DNA from: Candidatus Hydrogenedentota bacterium
GTDB lineage: Bacteria > Hydrogenedentota > Hydrogenedentia > Hydrogenedentales > SLHB01
Assembly (NCBI GenBank): GCA_022706165.1
Contig: JAKJDA010000059.1
Coordinates: 5,673-11,259 of the forward strand
Length of the DNA stretch: 5,587 nucleotides
Direction: 5' to 3'
Each line of letters starts with the position of its first letter. The first letter of the stretch is position 1. Under the pieces are notes generated by a model. That model had not been told where the DNA came from and searched no databases. It saw only the letters and a program-made list of their open reading frames with translations. Positions 1-4,930 of the stretch are shown piece after piece. The position numbers were made by a program, and so were the translations under genes.

Positions 1-203
1 GGGTCATGTCGGGTCCTTGCCGCGACCTGCCGAATGGCCCGCTGGGTCCTCTCCCACACGGAGGCTGCGTCCAGCTCGGAGTAGCCTGCCGTTGGTCGCT
101 GAACGGCATATTCCTCATAGGCCAAGCCCAGACATGTCCCTGCTTCCGAAAACGCGGCGACCTTGCACCCCGTGGTCCCAATGTCAATGCCGAGAAGACT
201 CAT
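1..203 (-). CDS. FGGY-family carbohydrate kinase, N-terminal fragment (cut by left window edge)
   Basis: Predicted ATP-dependent sugar kinase that phosphorylates a ketose or polyol in the cytoplasm. Only the first 67 codons lie in the window, reading leftward from the ATG at 203; the rest (family length is about 480-520 residues) is off the edge. The fragment begins MSLLGIDIGTTGCKVAAFSE, the phosphate-1 loop of the ASKHA fold as found in FGGY kinases. The segment around residues 34-50 (EYAVQRPTAGYSELDAASVW) matches the family pattern in which a Pro-x-x-Gly-x-x-Glu-x-Asp stretch precedes a Trp. The start is supported by AGGA at 213-216, nine bases upstream and inside the end of the aldolase gene. 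The preceding stop lies two bases before the start, so it is almost certainly co-transcribed with the aldolase and isomerase. The family call is firm. Substrate (xylulose-, fuculose-, rhamnulose- or tagatose-like) cannot be read from this piece. Confidence 0.9.
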   Translation of the reverse strand, partial: MSLLGIDIGTTGCKVAAFSEAGTCLGLAYEEYAVQRPTAGYSELDAASVWERTQRAIRQVAARTRHD

Positions 204-205
204 GG

Positions 206-1120
206 TTACGCATCCTGTTTGCAGACAGCCGCGCGCATGCCTGCAACCGCGAAGTCTTCTTCCAGCAACGCCATCGTCTTTGCATAGAGACGTTCCCGCG
301 CGGCGGGCATATCCCCTGTCTCGCGAATCGCCGCTTCATAGCACTGGCGCACTTCCGTGGCCACATTGATCTTGGCAATGCCGCGCGTCACGGCGGCGCG
401 CAAGAGTTCCGTCGGGATGCCCGACCCGCCATGCAACACCAACGGTATGTTGGTGACATCGCGCAAGCGGGCAAGGTGGTCAAGGTCCAGGCGCGCAGCG
501 ACTTTCTTCTGATCGCGGGCGGCTGCGGAAATAGCGCCGTGAATGTTGCCAATCGCCACGGAGAGCCAATCGCAACTCGTTTCTTGGACGAACCGGCGCG
601 CTTCATCGAGATCCGTGAACCCTTGCCTGCTGTAGAACAGCTCCTCATATGGAGGCGCGGGGCCATCGCCGTGTCCAAACACGGCGCCAAGCTCCGCCTC
701 GCAGGCGACGCCCGCCGCATGCGCCAGATCCGCGACGCGTTTTGTCGCCTCGATATTCCCCGCAAGGTCGAGCCGGGAACCGTCCACCATGACGGAATCG
801 TATCCCAGGCCAATCGCCGTTTCGAAGATCGGCAGATAATCGACCTCGCGATGGTCCTCATCGATGACCGGCACATGGTCCAAATGAAGCCGCACATGGC
901 GCAAACTTGCACAGGCGCGAAACTCGTCCATGACGGCATCGAGGCTCTTGGATTCGAATTTCATCCACTCCAGCCGGGCAACCTCGAGAAAAGCAAAGGA
1001 GTCCGTGTCGACGATGGCCCGAACAATGGGGGCAATCATCGGCAAGTAGGGGATGTTGAACGCCAATACGGCCGTGCCTGCGTTCAGGGCATTTTGCACG
1101 GCTTGTGCACTCGTGGTCAT
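206..1120 (-). CDS. Class II (zinc-dependent) fructose-bisphosphate/tagatose-bisphosphate aldolase family protein
   Basis: A 304-residue cytoplasmic TIM-barrel aldolase, the usual size for the FbaA/GatY/KbaY family. It is expected to cleave a ketose phosphate into dihydroxyacetone phosphate plus an aldehyde. Visible family features in order are: AFNIP near residues 20-24; HLDH at 79-82 (catalytic Asp81 and zinc ligand His82); VMVDGS at 110-115; EAELG at 141-145; AIGNIHGA at 189-196 (zinc His194); LHGGSG at 229-234 (zinc His230 and phosphate-binding glycines); KINVATE at 250-256 (phosphate loop). The active-site set is therefore complete. Two departures are visible: HLDH is followed by VPVIDEDHREVDY instead of the usual Gly, giving roughly ten extra residues before the VDGS strand, and there is a GHGDGPAPPYEELFY loop after EAELG. 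Both border the active site and suggest a subfamily with its own substrate. The start has AGGAG at 1131-1135, ten bases upstream. The isomerase stop is four bases before the start and the kinase follows two bases after the stop. Family call is firm; substrate unknown. Confidence 0.93.
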   Translation of the reverse strand: MTTSAQAVQNALNAGTAVLAFNIPYLPMIAPIVRAIVDTDSFAFLEVARLEWMKFESKSLDAVMDEFRACASLRHVRLHLDHVPVIDEDHREVDYLPIFETAIGLGYDSVMVDGSRLDLAGNIEATKRVADLAHAAGVACEAELGAVFGHGDGPAPPYEELFYSRQGFTDLDEARRFVQETSCDWLSVAIGNIHGAISAAARDQKKVAARLDLDHLARLRDVTNIPLVLHGGSGIPTELLRAAVTRGIAKINVATEVRQCYEAAIRETGDMPAARERLYAKTMALLEEDFAVAGMRAAVCKQDA

Positions 1121-1124
1121 CGCT

Positions 1125-2540
1125 TCAACTCTCCTGCGGCAATGTTACGTCGAAACCCAAGTAACGCGTGAAAGCCTCGCGAATGGCCGCCGCGTGAAGA
1201 CCCGGCGTGACGCTCACGTGGTGACGATGCCCTGTCCGTCCGATGTGTAGATACACGTCCTCGATGTTCTTGATGCGCGCGACGCCGGCACACCCGAAGA
1301 AGGCGGAGTCAATCACGTCGTCGGTGAACGCTCCTTCGCCGAGATAGAACTTCACCTTTCCTTCCGCCGTCAACATGTTGCCAAAGGTGAAGTCCGTAGG
1401 GGCGATGCGGCCCGTGTTGGGGCCGAAACTGCGGTTGGGCCCCAAGGCCGTCGCGAGGATGGCATGGTCCTCAATCTTCCCTTTGCCCACAATCATCGAC
1501 GGCGGCATCGCGGAGCAGTGGAACAGAATGCACTTGTCCTCTTCGCTTCCGTAGTTGTTGTTCCAATCCAGACAGCCGGCGGCGGCTTCAGACGCCAGCC
1601 CCAGCGCGCGCATCGTGACCGCGCTGCCGATATCGGTCTCGCACGCCGCGGGAATGCCTGCGTCGTTGAGCAGGCCCATGAGAATACACGGCGATATGCT
1701 CAACTGTTCCTCGAGTTCCAGCCAGCACCGCAGCGCGATGGCATCGAGGCGATGCGCGGCGATGGTTTTGTCGATGACGACCGCGAGCTTGGCGATGTTC
1801 TCCGCCGCCGCAGCCGGAACGCCGTCCCATTGCGCGGCGCTGTGGAGGGCTTTCAACTTCGCCGCGCACGCTTCGGAGGCAGGGTCTATCGCTTTGGTCT
1901 CGGCGATGATGCCCGACAGATCGAAGGTTTCCACCGAAATCCCCTGTTTCTGCAAGGTCAACTCATCGCACCGGACGGTCTTGAACGGCGACGTGCGGGC
2001 CCCAATCATGCCGACGGTCATGTTCTTCATCCCATTGACGACGCGGCAGATCTTGGCGAATGCATCCACGTTCGCCTTGAACGCGTCACTGTCGGGGGTG
2101 ACCACGTGCGGCTTGAGCGCAGTGAACGGAACGTTGTATTGACAGAAAACGTCCATGATGGAGAACTTGCCGCAGAACGCGTCACGGCGCAGTGCAGGGC
2201 CGAGTTTGTCGAGGGCATCCGGATAGGCCTGAACGAGAATCGGCGTCCCCGCTTCCTTCAGCGCGGCCACAGCCCCGGTCTCGTCGCCAAAGTTCGGCAA
2301 GCAAAGGATGACCCCGTCGTATCGGCCGCGGTTCTCTTGTAAGAAGCGGGCATAGACTCTTCCCTCGTCCGTAGTCTCGACAGCGCCATAGCGTGTGGCG
2401 TCTTCCGGCATGATCAGATGGTCATAGCCCCACTTCGCAAGAACGCGCGGCAACTCCTCCCGCGCCTCCTTCATGAGCGATGCGGGGAAAAAGCCTCGGT
2501 TTCCAAAAAACAACGCAAAAGACACTTTCCTAGACTTCAT
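1125..2540 (-). CDS. L-fucose/L-arabinose isomerase family protein (sugar isomerase)
   Basis: A 471-residue cytoplasmic protein of the FucI/AraA-related isomerase superfamily, expected to interconvert an aldose and a ketose using a divalent metal. The N-terminus (KVSFALFFGNRGFFPASL) and the Rossmann-like first half, with ILCLPNFGDETG near residue 80, are characteristic of this family. The second half carries the conserved block CWLELEEQL (272-280), SPC, then ACETDIGSA (299-307), LDWNN (324-328) and FHCSAMP (340-346). The C-terminus has GHRHHVSV (437-444). Acidic and His residues in these blocks (Glu301, Asp325, His341 or the 438-441 His cluster) are the likely metal-site candidates, but I cannot assign them exactly. 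E. coli FucI itself is longer, near 590 residues, so this is a related shorter type. An ATG at 2549 would add three residues, but AAAGG at 2550-2554 touches it directly and lies nine bases from the ATG at 2540, so 2540 is preferred. First gene of the operon with the aldolase and FGGY kinase. Family firm; sugar unknown. Confidence 0.9.
   Translation of the reverse strand: MKSRKVSFALFFGNRGFFPASLMKEAREELPRVLAKWGYDHLIMPEDATRYGAVETTDEGRVYARFLQENRGRYDGVILCLPNFGDETGAVAALKEAGTPILVQAYPDALDKLGPALRRDAFCGKFSIMDVFCQYNVPFTALKPHVVTPDSDAFKANVDAFAKICRVVNGMKNMTVGMIGARTSPFKTVRCDELTLQKQGISVETFDLSGIIAETKAIDPASEACAAKLKALHSAAQWDGVPAAAAENIAKLAVVIDKTIAAHRLDAIALRCWLELEEQLSISPCILMGLLNDAGIPAACETDIGSAVTMRALGLASEAAAGCLDWNNNYGSEEDKCILFHCSAMPPSMIVGKGKIEDHAILATALGPNRSFGPNTGRIAPTDFTFGNMLTAEGKVKFYLGEGAFTDDVIDSAFFGCAGVARIKNIEDVYLHIGRTGHRHHVSVTPGLHAAAIREAFTRYLGFDVTLPQES
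1129..1135 (-). promoter_or_regulatory. Ribosome binding site of the aldolase gene
   Basis: AGGAGAG on the minus strand lies about 8-10 bases before the ATG at 1120 and inside the last codons of the isomerase gene. It fixes the aldolase start and shows that the gene is translated from an internal site on the shared transcript. Confidence 0.7.
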
Positions 2541-2549
2541 GCGATTCAT

Positions 2550-2554
2550 CCTTT
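2550..2554 (-). promoter_or_regulatory. Ribosome binding site that decides the isomerase start
   Basis: AAAGG on the minus strand directly abuts the ATG at 2549 (no spacing) and is nine bases from the next in-frame ATG at 2540. Normal Shine-Dalgarno spacing therefore favours 2540 as the true start. Confidence 0.55.
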
Positions 2555-2601
2555 GTGGTAGAAGGCGTTCCGTTAGCTACCAAAAAAGCAGCTATCCCTT
2601 C

Positions 2602-2627
2602 AAAAAGCAACCCCGAACCAGCCGCTT
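2602..2627 (-). terminator. Possible hairpin plus U-tract in the isomerase leader (attenuator-like)
   Basis: In the leader transcript, AAGCGGCU can pair with the downstream GGGUUGCUU as an eight-pair stem with three G-U wobbles (2605-2627). The transcript continues directly into five U residues (2602-2606). The geometry is that of an intrinsic terminator placed between promoter and first gene, but the stem is short and wobble-rich, so this may be chance. Confidence 0.2.
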
Positions 2628-2658
2628 CAGACTATGGCATTGCCGACGTCAGATACGC

Positions 2659-2667
2659 ATTATACCA
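2659..2667 (-). promoter_or_regulatory. Extended -10 promoter of the isomerase-aldolase-kinase operon
   Basis: On the minus strand the sequence reads TGGTATAAT: a perfect sigma-70 -10 hexamer (2659-2664) preceded by the TGn extension. No good -35 hexamer sits 16-18 bases further upstream, which is common for extended -10 promoters and also fits an activator-dependent promoter. Transcription would start near 2652, giving a leader of about 110 bases before the isomerase ATG. A GACGTC palindrome at 2645-2650 falls at about the predicted start site and could be part of an operator, though six bases alone are weak evidence. Confidence 0.5.
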
Positions 2668-2730
2668 GCGCCGCAAGATATTATCCGGGAACCGCCAAAG
2701 AATCCATCCCACTGCGGTCGCCTGGACCCC

Positions 2731-2759
2731 TTGTAGTGTTTTCCTAAAAACGCTATGCT
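2731..2759 (+). promoter_or_regulatory. Weak sigma-70-like promoter candidate for the secreted-protein gene
   Basis: TTGTAG (2731-2736) and TATGCT (2754-2759) are separated by 17 bases, the optimal spacing. Only three and four positions respectively match the consensus hexamers. Transcription would start near 2766, leaving a leader of about 87 bases that contains the GC-rich palindromes. It is the best candidate seen on this strand, but a poor one. Confidence 0.3.
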
Positions 2760-2775
2760 GATACAAGAATCAAGA

Positions 2776-2825
2776 GCGCGCCGATCGGGCGCGGCGCCGC
2801 TGCACAAACCGATCGCGGGCGCCGG
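2776..2825 (+). repeat. GC-rich palindromes and imperfect direct repeat in the leader of the secreted-protein gene
   Basis: CCGATCGG (2781-2788) and GCGGCGCCGC (2791-2800) are perfect palindromes. A CCGATCG unit followed by GGGCGC recurs at 2809-2821, giving an imperfect direct repeat of the first block with a 28-base offset. The elements lie 30-75 bases before the ATG and would fold in the leader RNA; they could equally be binding sites for a regulator. No U-tract follows, so they do not look like a terminator. Confidence 0.35.
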
Positions 2826-2838
2826 AAATCGGACATAT

Positions 2839-2843
2839 AAGGA
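2839..2843 (+). promoter_or_regulatory. Ribosome binding site of the secreted-protein gene
   Basis: AAGGA ends nine bases before the ATG at 2853, which is immediately followed by a good signal peptide. Both support this start. Confidence 0.65.
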
Positions 2844-2852
2844 CTGAGCACG

Positions 2853-4439
2853 ATGCTTCGTTGGCGACTTGTCGGCTGGATGGCGTTCGGAATGGCGCTG
2901 ATAGGCGGGGCGGCGTCCGCCTTGACCTACACCAACCTCCTACCCGGCGACTCCTACGGCGAAGGCTTCGGAAGCCCCGACACCTCGCTGTACGCGCAGT
3001 CCTTCATGCCCAACGGAAACCGCTTGGATGAAATCAACCTCGTGATGCGTCACGCCGGCGGAACGAATCTGCACTTCCAGATTCTTGTGACAGCCGCGAG
3101 AAACGACGGCGGCGGCGGCATGAACATGGCTCCCGACATGACCCAAATCCTTTTTGTGAGCGAGCCCCTGGTCCTCACCGCAATCGAAACCGGCCCCACC
3201 CTCTTCTCGACATGGCCCAGCATTCCGGTGGACAGCGAAGCGGTCTACTTTGTCGTCATCGATTCCTTTACGCCCCAGGGGCCTCCGGCGGCGGCCGATA
3301 TTGCGGCTTGGTCGTTCGACGTCTACGCCGACGGCGAATTCGTGTTCCTGAATGCGGGAGATTTGGCCCTCGCCCTGCTCGCGGACGCGAACCAGTACGA
3401 ATGGGACCGGTGGTTTTACACGGCGGATCTCGCGCTCAAGCTCATCTACGACCAGCCGCCGTTCGTGCGCTACATTCGCCGCGCCGGAGACAACCCCACC
3501 AATGCGTCCTCGGTGGATTTCACGGTGAAATTCACCCATGCGGTCTCGGGCGTTGATCCAAGCGACTTTCACATAACCGCATCGGGCCTCGAAGGGACCT
3601 CGCTGGCGTCGGTCACGCCAATCGACGCAGCGACCTACACCGTGCGCGTCAACACAGGCACAGGCGACGGCGCGATGCGCCTGGATCTGCTGGACGACGA
3701 CAGCATCCAAGACGACACCAACTTGGCGCTCAACGATGTGGGCGTGGGCAACGGCGATTTCACCTCGGGGGAATCCTACACGATCGACAAAACGCCCCCA
3801 TCCCTGCTTATCGGCATCCCTTCTTCGGACCGGACGCGCTATTTGCCCGTGAGCTATGAGATCACCTACGACGGCGCCGACTCCGTGACGCTCGCCCCAA
3901 GCGACATCACGCTTGTCAGGACAGGTTCCGCCTCGGGCGCGCCCTTCGTATCAGGTTCCGGACCAGCCACCCGAACCGTGACCGTGGCGGAAATACGCGG
4001 GGAAGGAACCCTCAGCATTCAAATAGGCCCAGGCAGCGCCCGCGACATCGCCGGAAACCTTGCCCCTGCCTCCGGAGTCAGCACGACCTTCCAAGTGTTA
4101 TTGGCCACCGATCTGGATTCCGACAGGGACGGCCTCCTGGATATGCAGGAAGACGAGAATGCCAACGGCATGTGGGACCACGTAGACCCTGTCTTCCCCA
4201 TGCGATGGCCTTACCCCGGAAACGAGACCGATTTGCATAACTGGGACACCGACGGCGACGGCGTGTCGGACAGCATCGAAATCGTCCTAGGAACCAACCC
4301 CCTCGACCCCGAAAGCCCCCCGCATGCGCCCGGTGAAACCGGCGTTCCCGCCGTTTCTGCACTCGGTCTGGCGGTTCTTGCCGTTCTCTTGACAGGCGTC
4401 GCCTGCGTGGCGTTTCGCCGCAAACCGTCTATCCGGTAA
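2853..4439 (+). CDS. Secreted surface protein with Ig-like segments, calcium-binding loops and an IPTL/PEP-CTERM-like sorting tail
   Basis: A 528-residue exported protein of unknown role. The N-terminus is a signal peptide: MLRWR, a hydrophobic stretch at about 6-20, and a likely cleavage after Ala-Ser-Ala (21-23). Residues about 26-198 form a beta-rich domain (QSF, LDEINLVMRHAG, YFVVIDSF) resembling the N-terminal domains of other sorting-tail proteins. Residues 202-313 (PTNASSVDFTVKFTHAVSGV) look like a bacterial Ig/cadherin-like domain, and 314-417, beginning DKTPPSLLIGIPS, look like a second. Then come two Asp-rich loops, DLDSDRDG (420-427) and DTDGDG (465-470) with GTNPLDP following, as in thrombospondin type-3 calcium repeats. 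The end is VPAVSALG (498-505), a hydrophobic helix (about 503-520) and RRK (522-524), in register with the IPTL-CTERM signal IPTLSEWG-TM-Arg and so probably processed by an exosortase-like enzyme. The start has AAGGA at 2839-2843, nine bases upstream. It is single, divergent from the sugar operon and convergent with the zinc-ribbon genes. Architecture is clear; function is not. Confidence 0.88.
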   Translation: MLRWRLVGWMAFGMALIGGAASALTYTNLLPGDSYGEGFGSPDTSLYAQSFMPNGNRLDEINLVMRHAGGTNLHFQILVTAARNDGGGGMNMAPDMTQILFVSEPLVLTAIETGPTLFSTWPSIPVDSEAVYFVVIDSFTPQGPPAAADIAAWSFDVYADGEFVFLNAGDLALALLADANQYEWDRWFYTADLALKLIYDQPPFVRYIRRAGDNPTNASSVDFTVKFTHAVSGVDPSDFHITASGLEGTSLASVTPIDAATYTVRVNTGTGDGAMRLDLLDDDSIQDDTNLALNDVGVGNGDFTSGESYTIDKTPPSLLIGIPSSDRTRYLPVSYEITYDGADSVTLAPSDITLVRTGSASGAPFVSGSGPATRTVTVAEIRGEGTLSIQIGPGSARDIAGNLAPASGVSTTFQVLLATDLDSDRDGLLDMQEDENANGMWDHVDPVFPMRWPYPGNETDLHNWDTDGDGVSDSIEIVLGTNPLDPESPPHAPGETGVPAVSALGLAVLAVLLTGVACVAFRRKPSIR

Positions 4440-4457
4440 GCGAACCGCAGCGGACAG

Positions 4458-4470
4458 GCCGTCTCACGGC
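4458..4470. terminator. Small inverted repeat between convergent genes
   Basis: GCCGT-CTC-ACGGC forms a five-pair stem with a three-base loop at the junction of the two convergent genes, overlapping the stop codon of the minus-strand gene. It has no T-tract on either side, so it is a weak candidate for a two-way transcription end. Confidence 0.2.
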
Positions 4471-4742
4471 GAATCCGCACAATCCGCATCGCCGCCATCG
4501 GAAGACGGCAAGGGAGGATGCCGCTCCACCCCCAGACATTGATCGGCGGAGGCGCACCATGCGGCGCATCCCATATCCATCCGCGGATTGCGAACCTGCC
4601 GGGCGCAGGCCCGGCAAACGCGGACAGGCTCATCCTTCCAAAATTCGATCTCCGCGCCGCACCAAGGACAGCCGAGCATGAAAATATCCTCGGGCTTCCA
4701 GTAGCGCTGATCCTGCCCCGGACACCGCGGCGGCGGACTCAT
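4464..4742 (-). CDS. Small zinc-ribbon protein with C-terminal Cys-x3-Cys-x5-Cys cluster (paralogue 2)
   Basis: A 92-residue, probably cytoplasmic metal-binding protein of unknown function. Visible order: RCPGQDQRYWKPEDIF (6-21); a CPWC knuckle (25-28); IEFWKDE (32-38); a second knuckle CRAC (43-46), giving a four-Cys zinc ribbon; the linker NPR (52-54); then MGCAAWCASADQC (57-69), a Cys59-x3-Cys63-x5-Cys69 cluster that could hold a second metal or an Fe-S centre. A short acidic tail without recognisable fold follows (71-92). The start ATG at 4742 overlaps the stop of the upstream paralogue (ATGA) and has no strong Shine-Dalgarno, so translation is probably coupled. The frame stays open upstream to 4934, but that extension shows no zinc-ribbon pattern and crosses the paralogue in the wrong frame. 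I recall similar small Cys-rich proteins beside corrinoid-related genes in anaerobes, consistent with the RACo-like gene upstream; that association is from memory and unverified. Confidence 0.8.
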   Translation of the reverse strand: MSPPPRCPGQDQRYWKPEDIFMLGCPWCGAEIEFWKDEPVRVCRACARQVRNPRMDMGCAAWCASADQCLGVERHPPLPSSDGGDADCADSP

Positions 4743-4912
4743 GGGCGTTGTCCGCGCGGATTGGAGACGGTTGCCTTGCACTGCGGACAACGCTGCGACG
4801 CGTCGTCTTTCCAAAACTCGATCGCCACTCCGCACTCCGGACACGTCACGAGAAAGATGTCCTCCGGATGCCAGTCTTTCCGGTAAGGACCCGGACACGT
4901 AGGCTTGTCCAT
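4739..4912 (-). CDS. Very small zinc-ribbon protein (paralogue 1), 57 residues
   Basis: A tiny metal-binding protein of unknown function. It starts MDKPTCPGPYRKDWHPEDIF, followed by CPEC (24-27), AIEFWKDD (30-37), CPQC (42-45) and NPR (51-53), and ends after RGQRP. Aligned without gaps to the next gene from the CPG to the NPR motif, 25 of 48 positions are identical by my count, including all four knuckle cysteines, the preceding lone Cys, PEDIF and IEFWKD. Conservation at protein level in a different frame from the neighbouring long open frame shows this is the real reading frame. It stops just where the paralogue's Cys-x3-Cys-x5-Cys cluster would begin, so it has only the ribbon. The start is well supported by GGAGG at 4921-4925, eight bases upstream. 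It follows the RACo-like gene by 18 bases and overlaps the next start as ATGA, so all three are probably one transcript. Confidence 0.85.
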   Translation of the reverse strand: MDKPTCPGPYRKDWHPEDIFLVTCPECGVAIEFWKDDASQRCPQCKATVSNPRGQRP

Positions 4913-4920
4913 AGGCTATT

Positions 4921-4925
4921 CCTCC
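4921..4925 (-). promoter_or_regulatory. Ribosome binding site of the 57-residue zinc-ribbon gene
   Basis: A consensus GGAGG on the minus strand is eight bases from the ATG at 4912, in the short gap after the RACo-like gene. It is the strongest such site in this operon and supports the small gene as real. Confidence 0.7.
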
Positions 4926-4930
4926 GGCAG

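Larger units (their letters stand above)
2541..2852. other. Divergent intergenic region between the sugar operon and the secreted-protein gene
   Basis: About 310 bases with no credible gene on either strand; the short open frames here carry no recognisable protein pattern and lack ribosome binding sites. It is more AT-rich at the left (several A/T runs between 2580 and 2610) and very GC-rich at 2776-2825. It must contain the promoters of both flanking transcription units. Separate entries describe the best promoter candidates, a weak leader hairpin and the GC-rich palindromes. No tRNA, riboswitch or recognisable classical operator was found by eye. Confidence 0.7.

Noticed and set aside
17..1171. 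Long plus-strand open frame (384 codons) opposite the aldolase gene
   Set aside because: It is antisense to a protein with complete class II aldolase motifs. Its own translation is Arg/Pro/His-rich without any recognisable motif, typical of a shadow frame in GC-rich DNA.
1464..2342. Plus-strand open frames of 292 and 195 codons opposite the isomerase gene
   Set aside because: Antisense to a clear isomerase-family protein, with no motif and no ribosome binding site.
2645..2650. GACGTC palindrome near the predicted operon start site as a specific operator
   Set aside because: Only six bases; the flanks do not extend the symmetry, so it is mentioned with the promoter but not called as a site.
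2940..3710. Minus-strand 256-codon open frame inside the secreted-protein gene
   Set aside because: The plus-strand product has a signal peptide, domains and a sorting tail. The antisense product is Arg/Val/Gly-rich and featureless.
4467..4492. Short repeats with AATCCGCA at the end of the second zinc-ribbon gene as a repeat element
   Set aside because: Two nearby copies only, explained by the low-complexity Asp/Ala/Cys tail of that protein.
4211..4633. Minus-strand 140-codon open frame spanning the ends of the convergent genes
   Set aside because: It runs antisense through the sorting tail and out of frame through the zinc-ribbon gene, and shows no motif.
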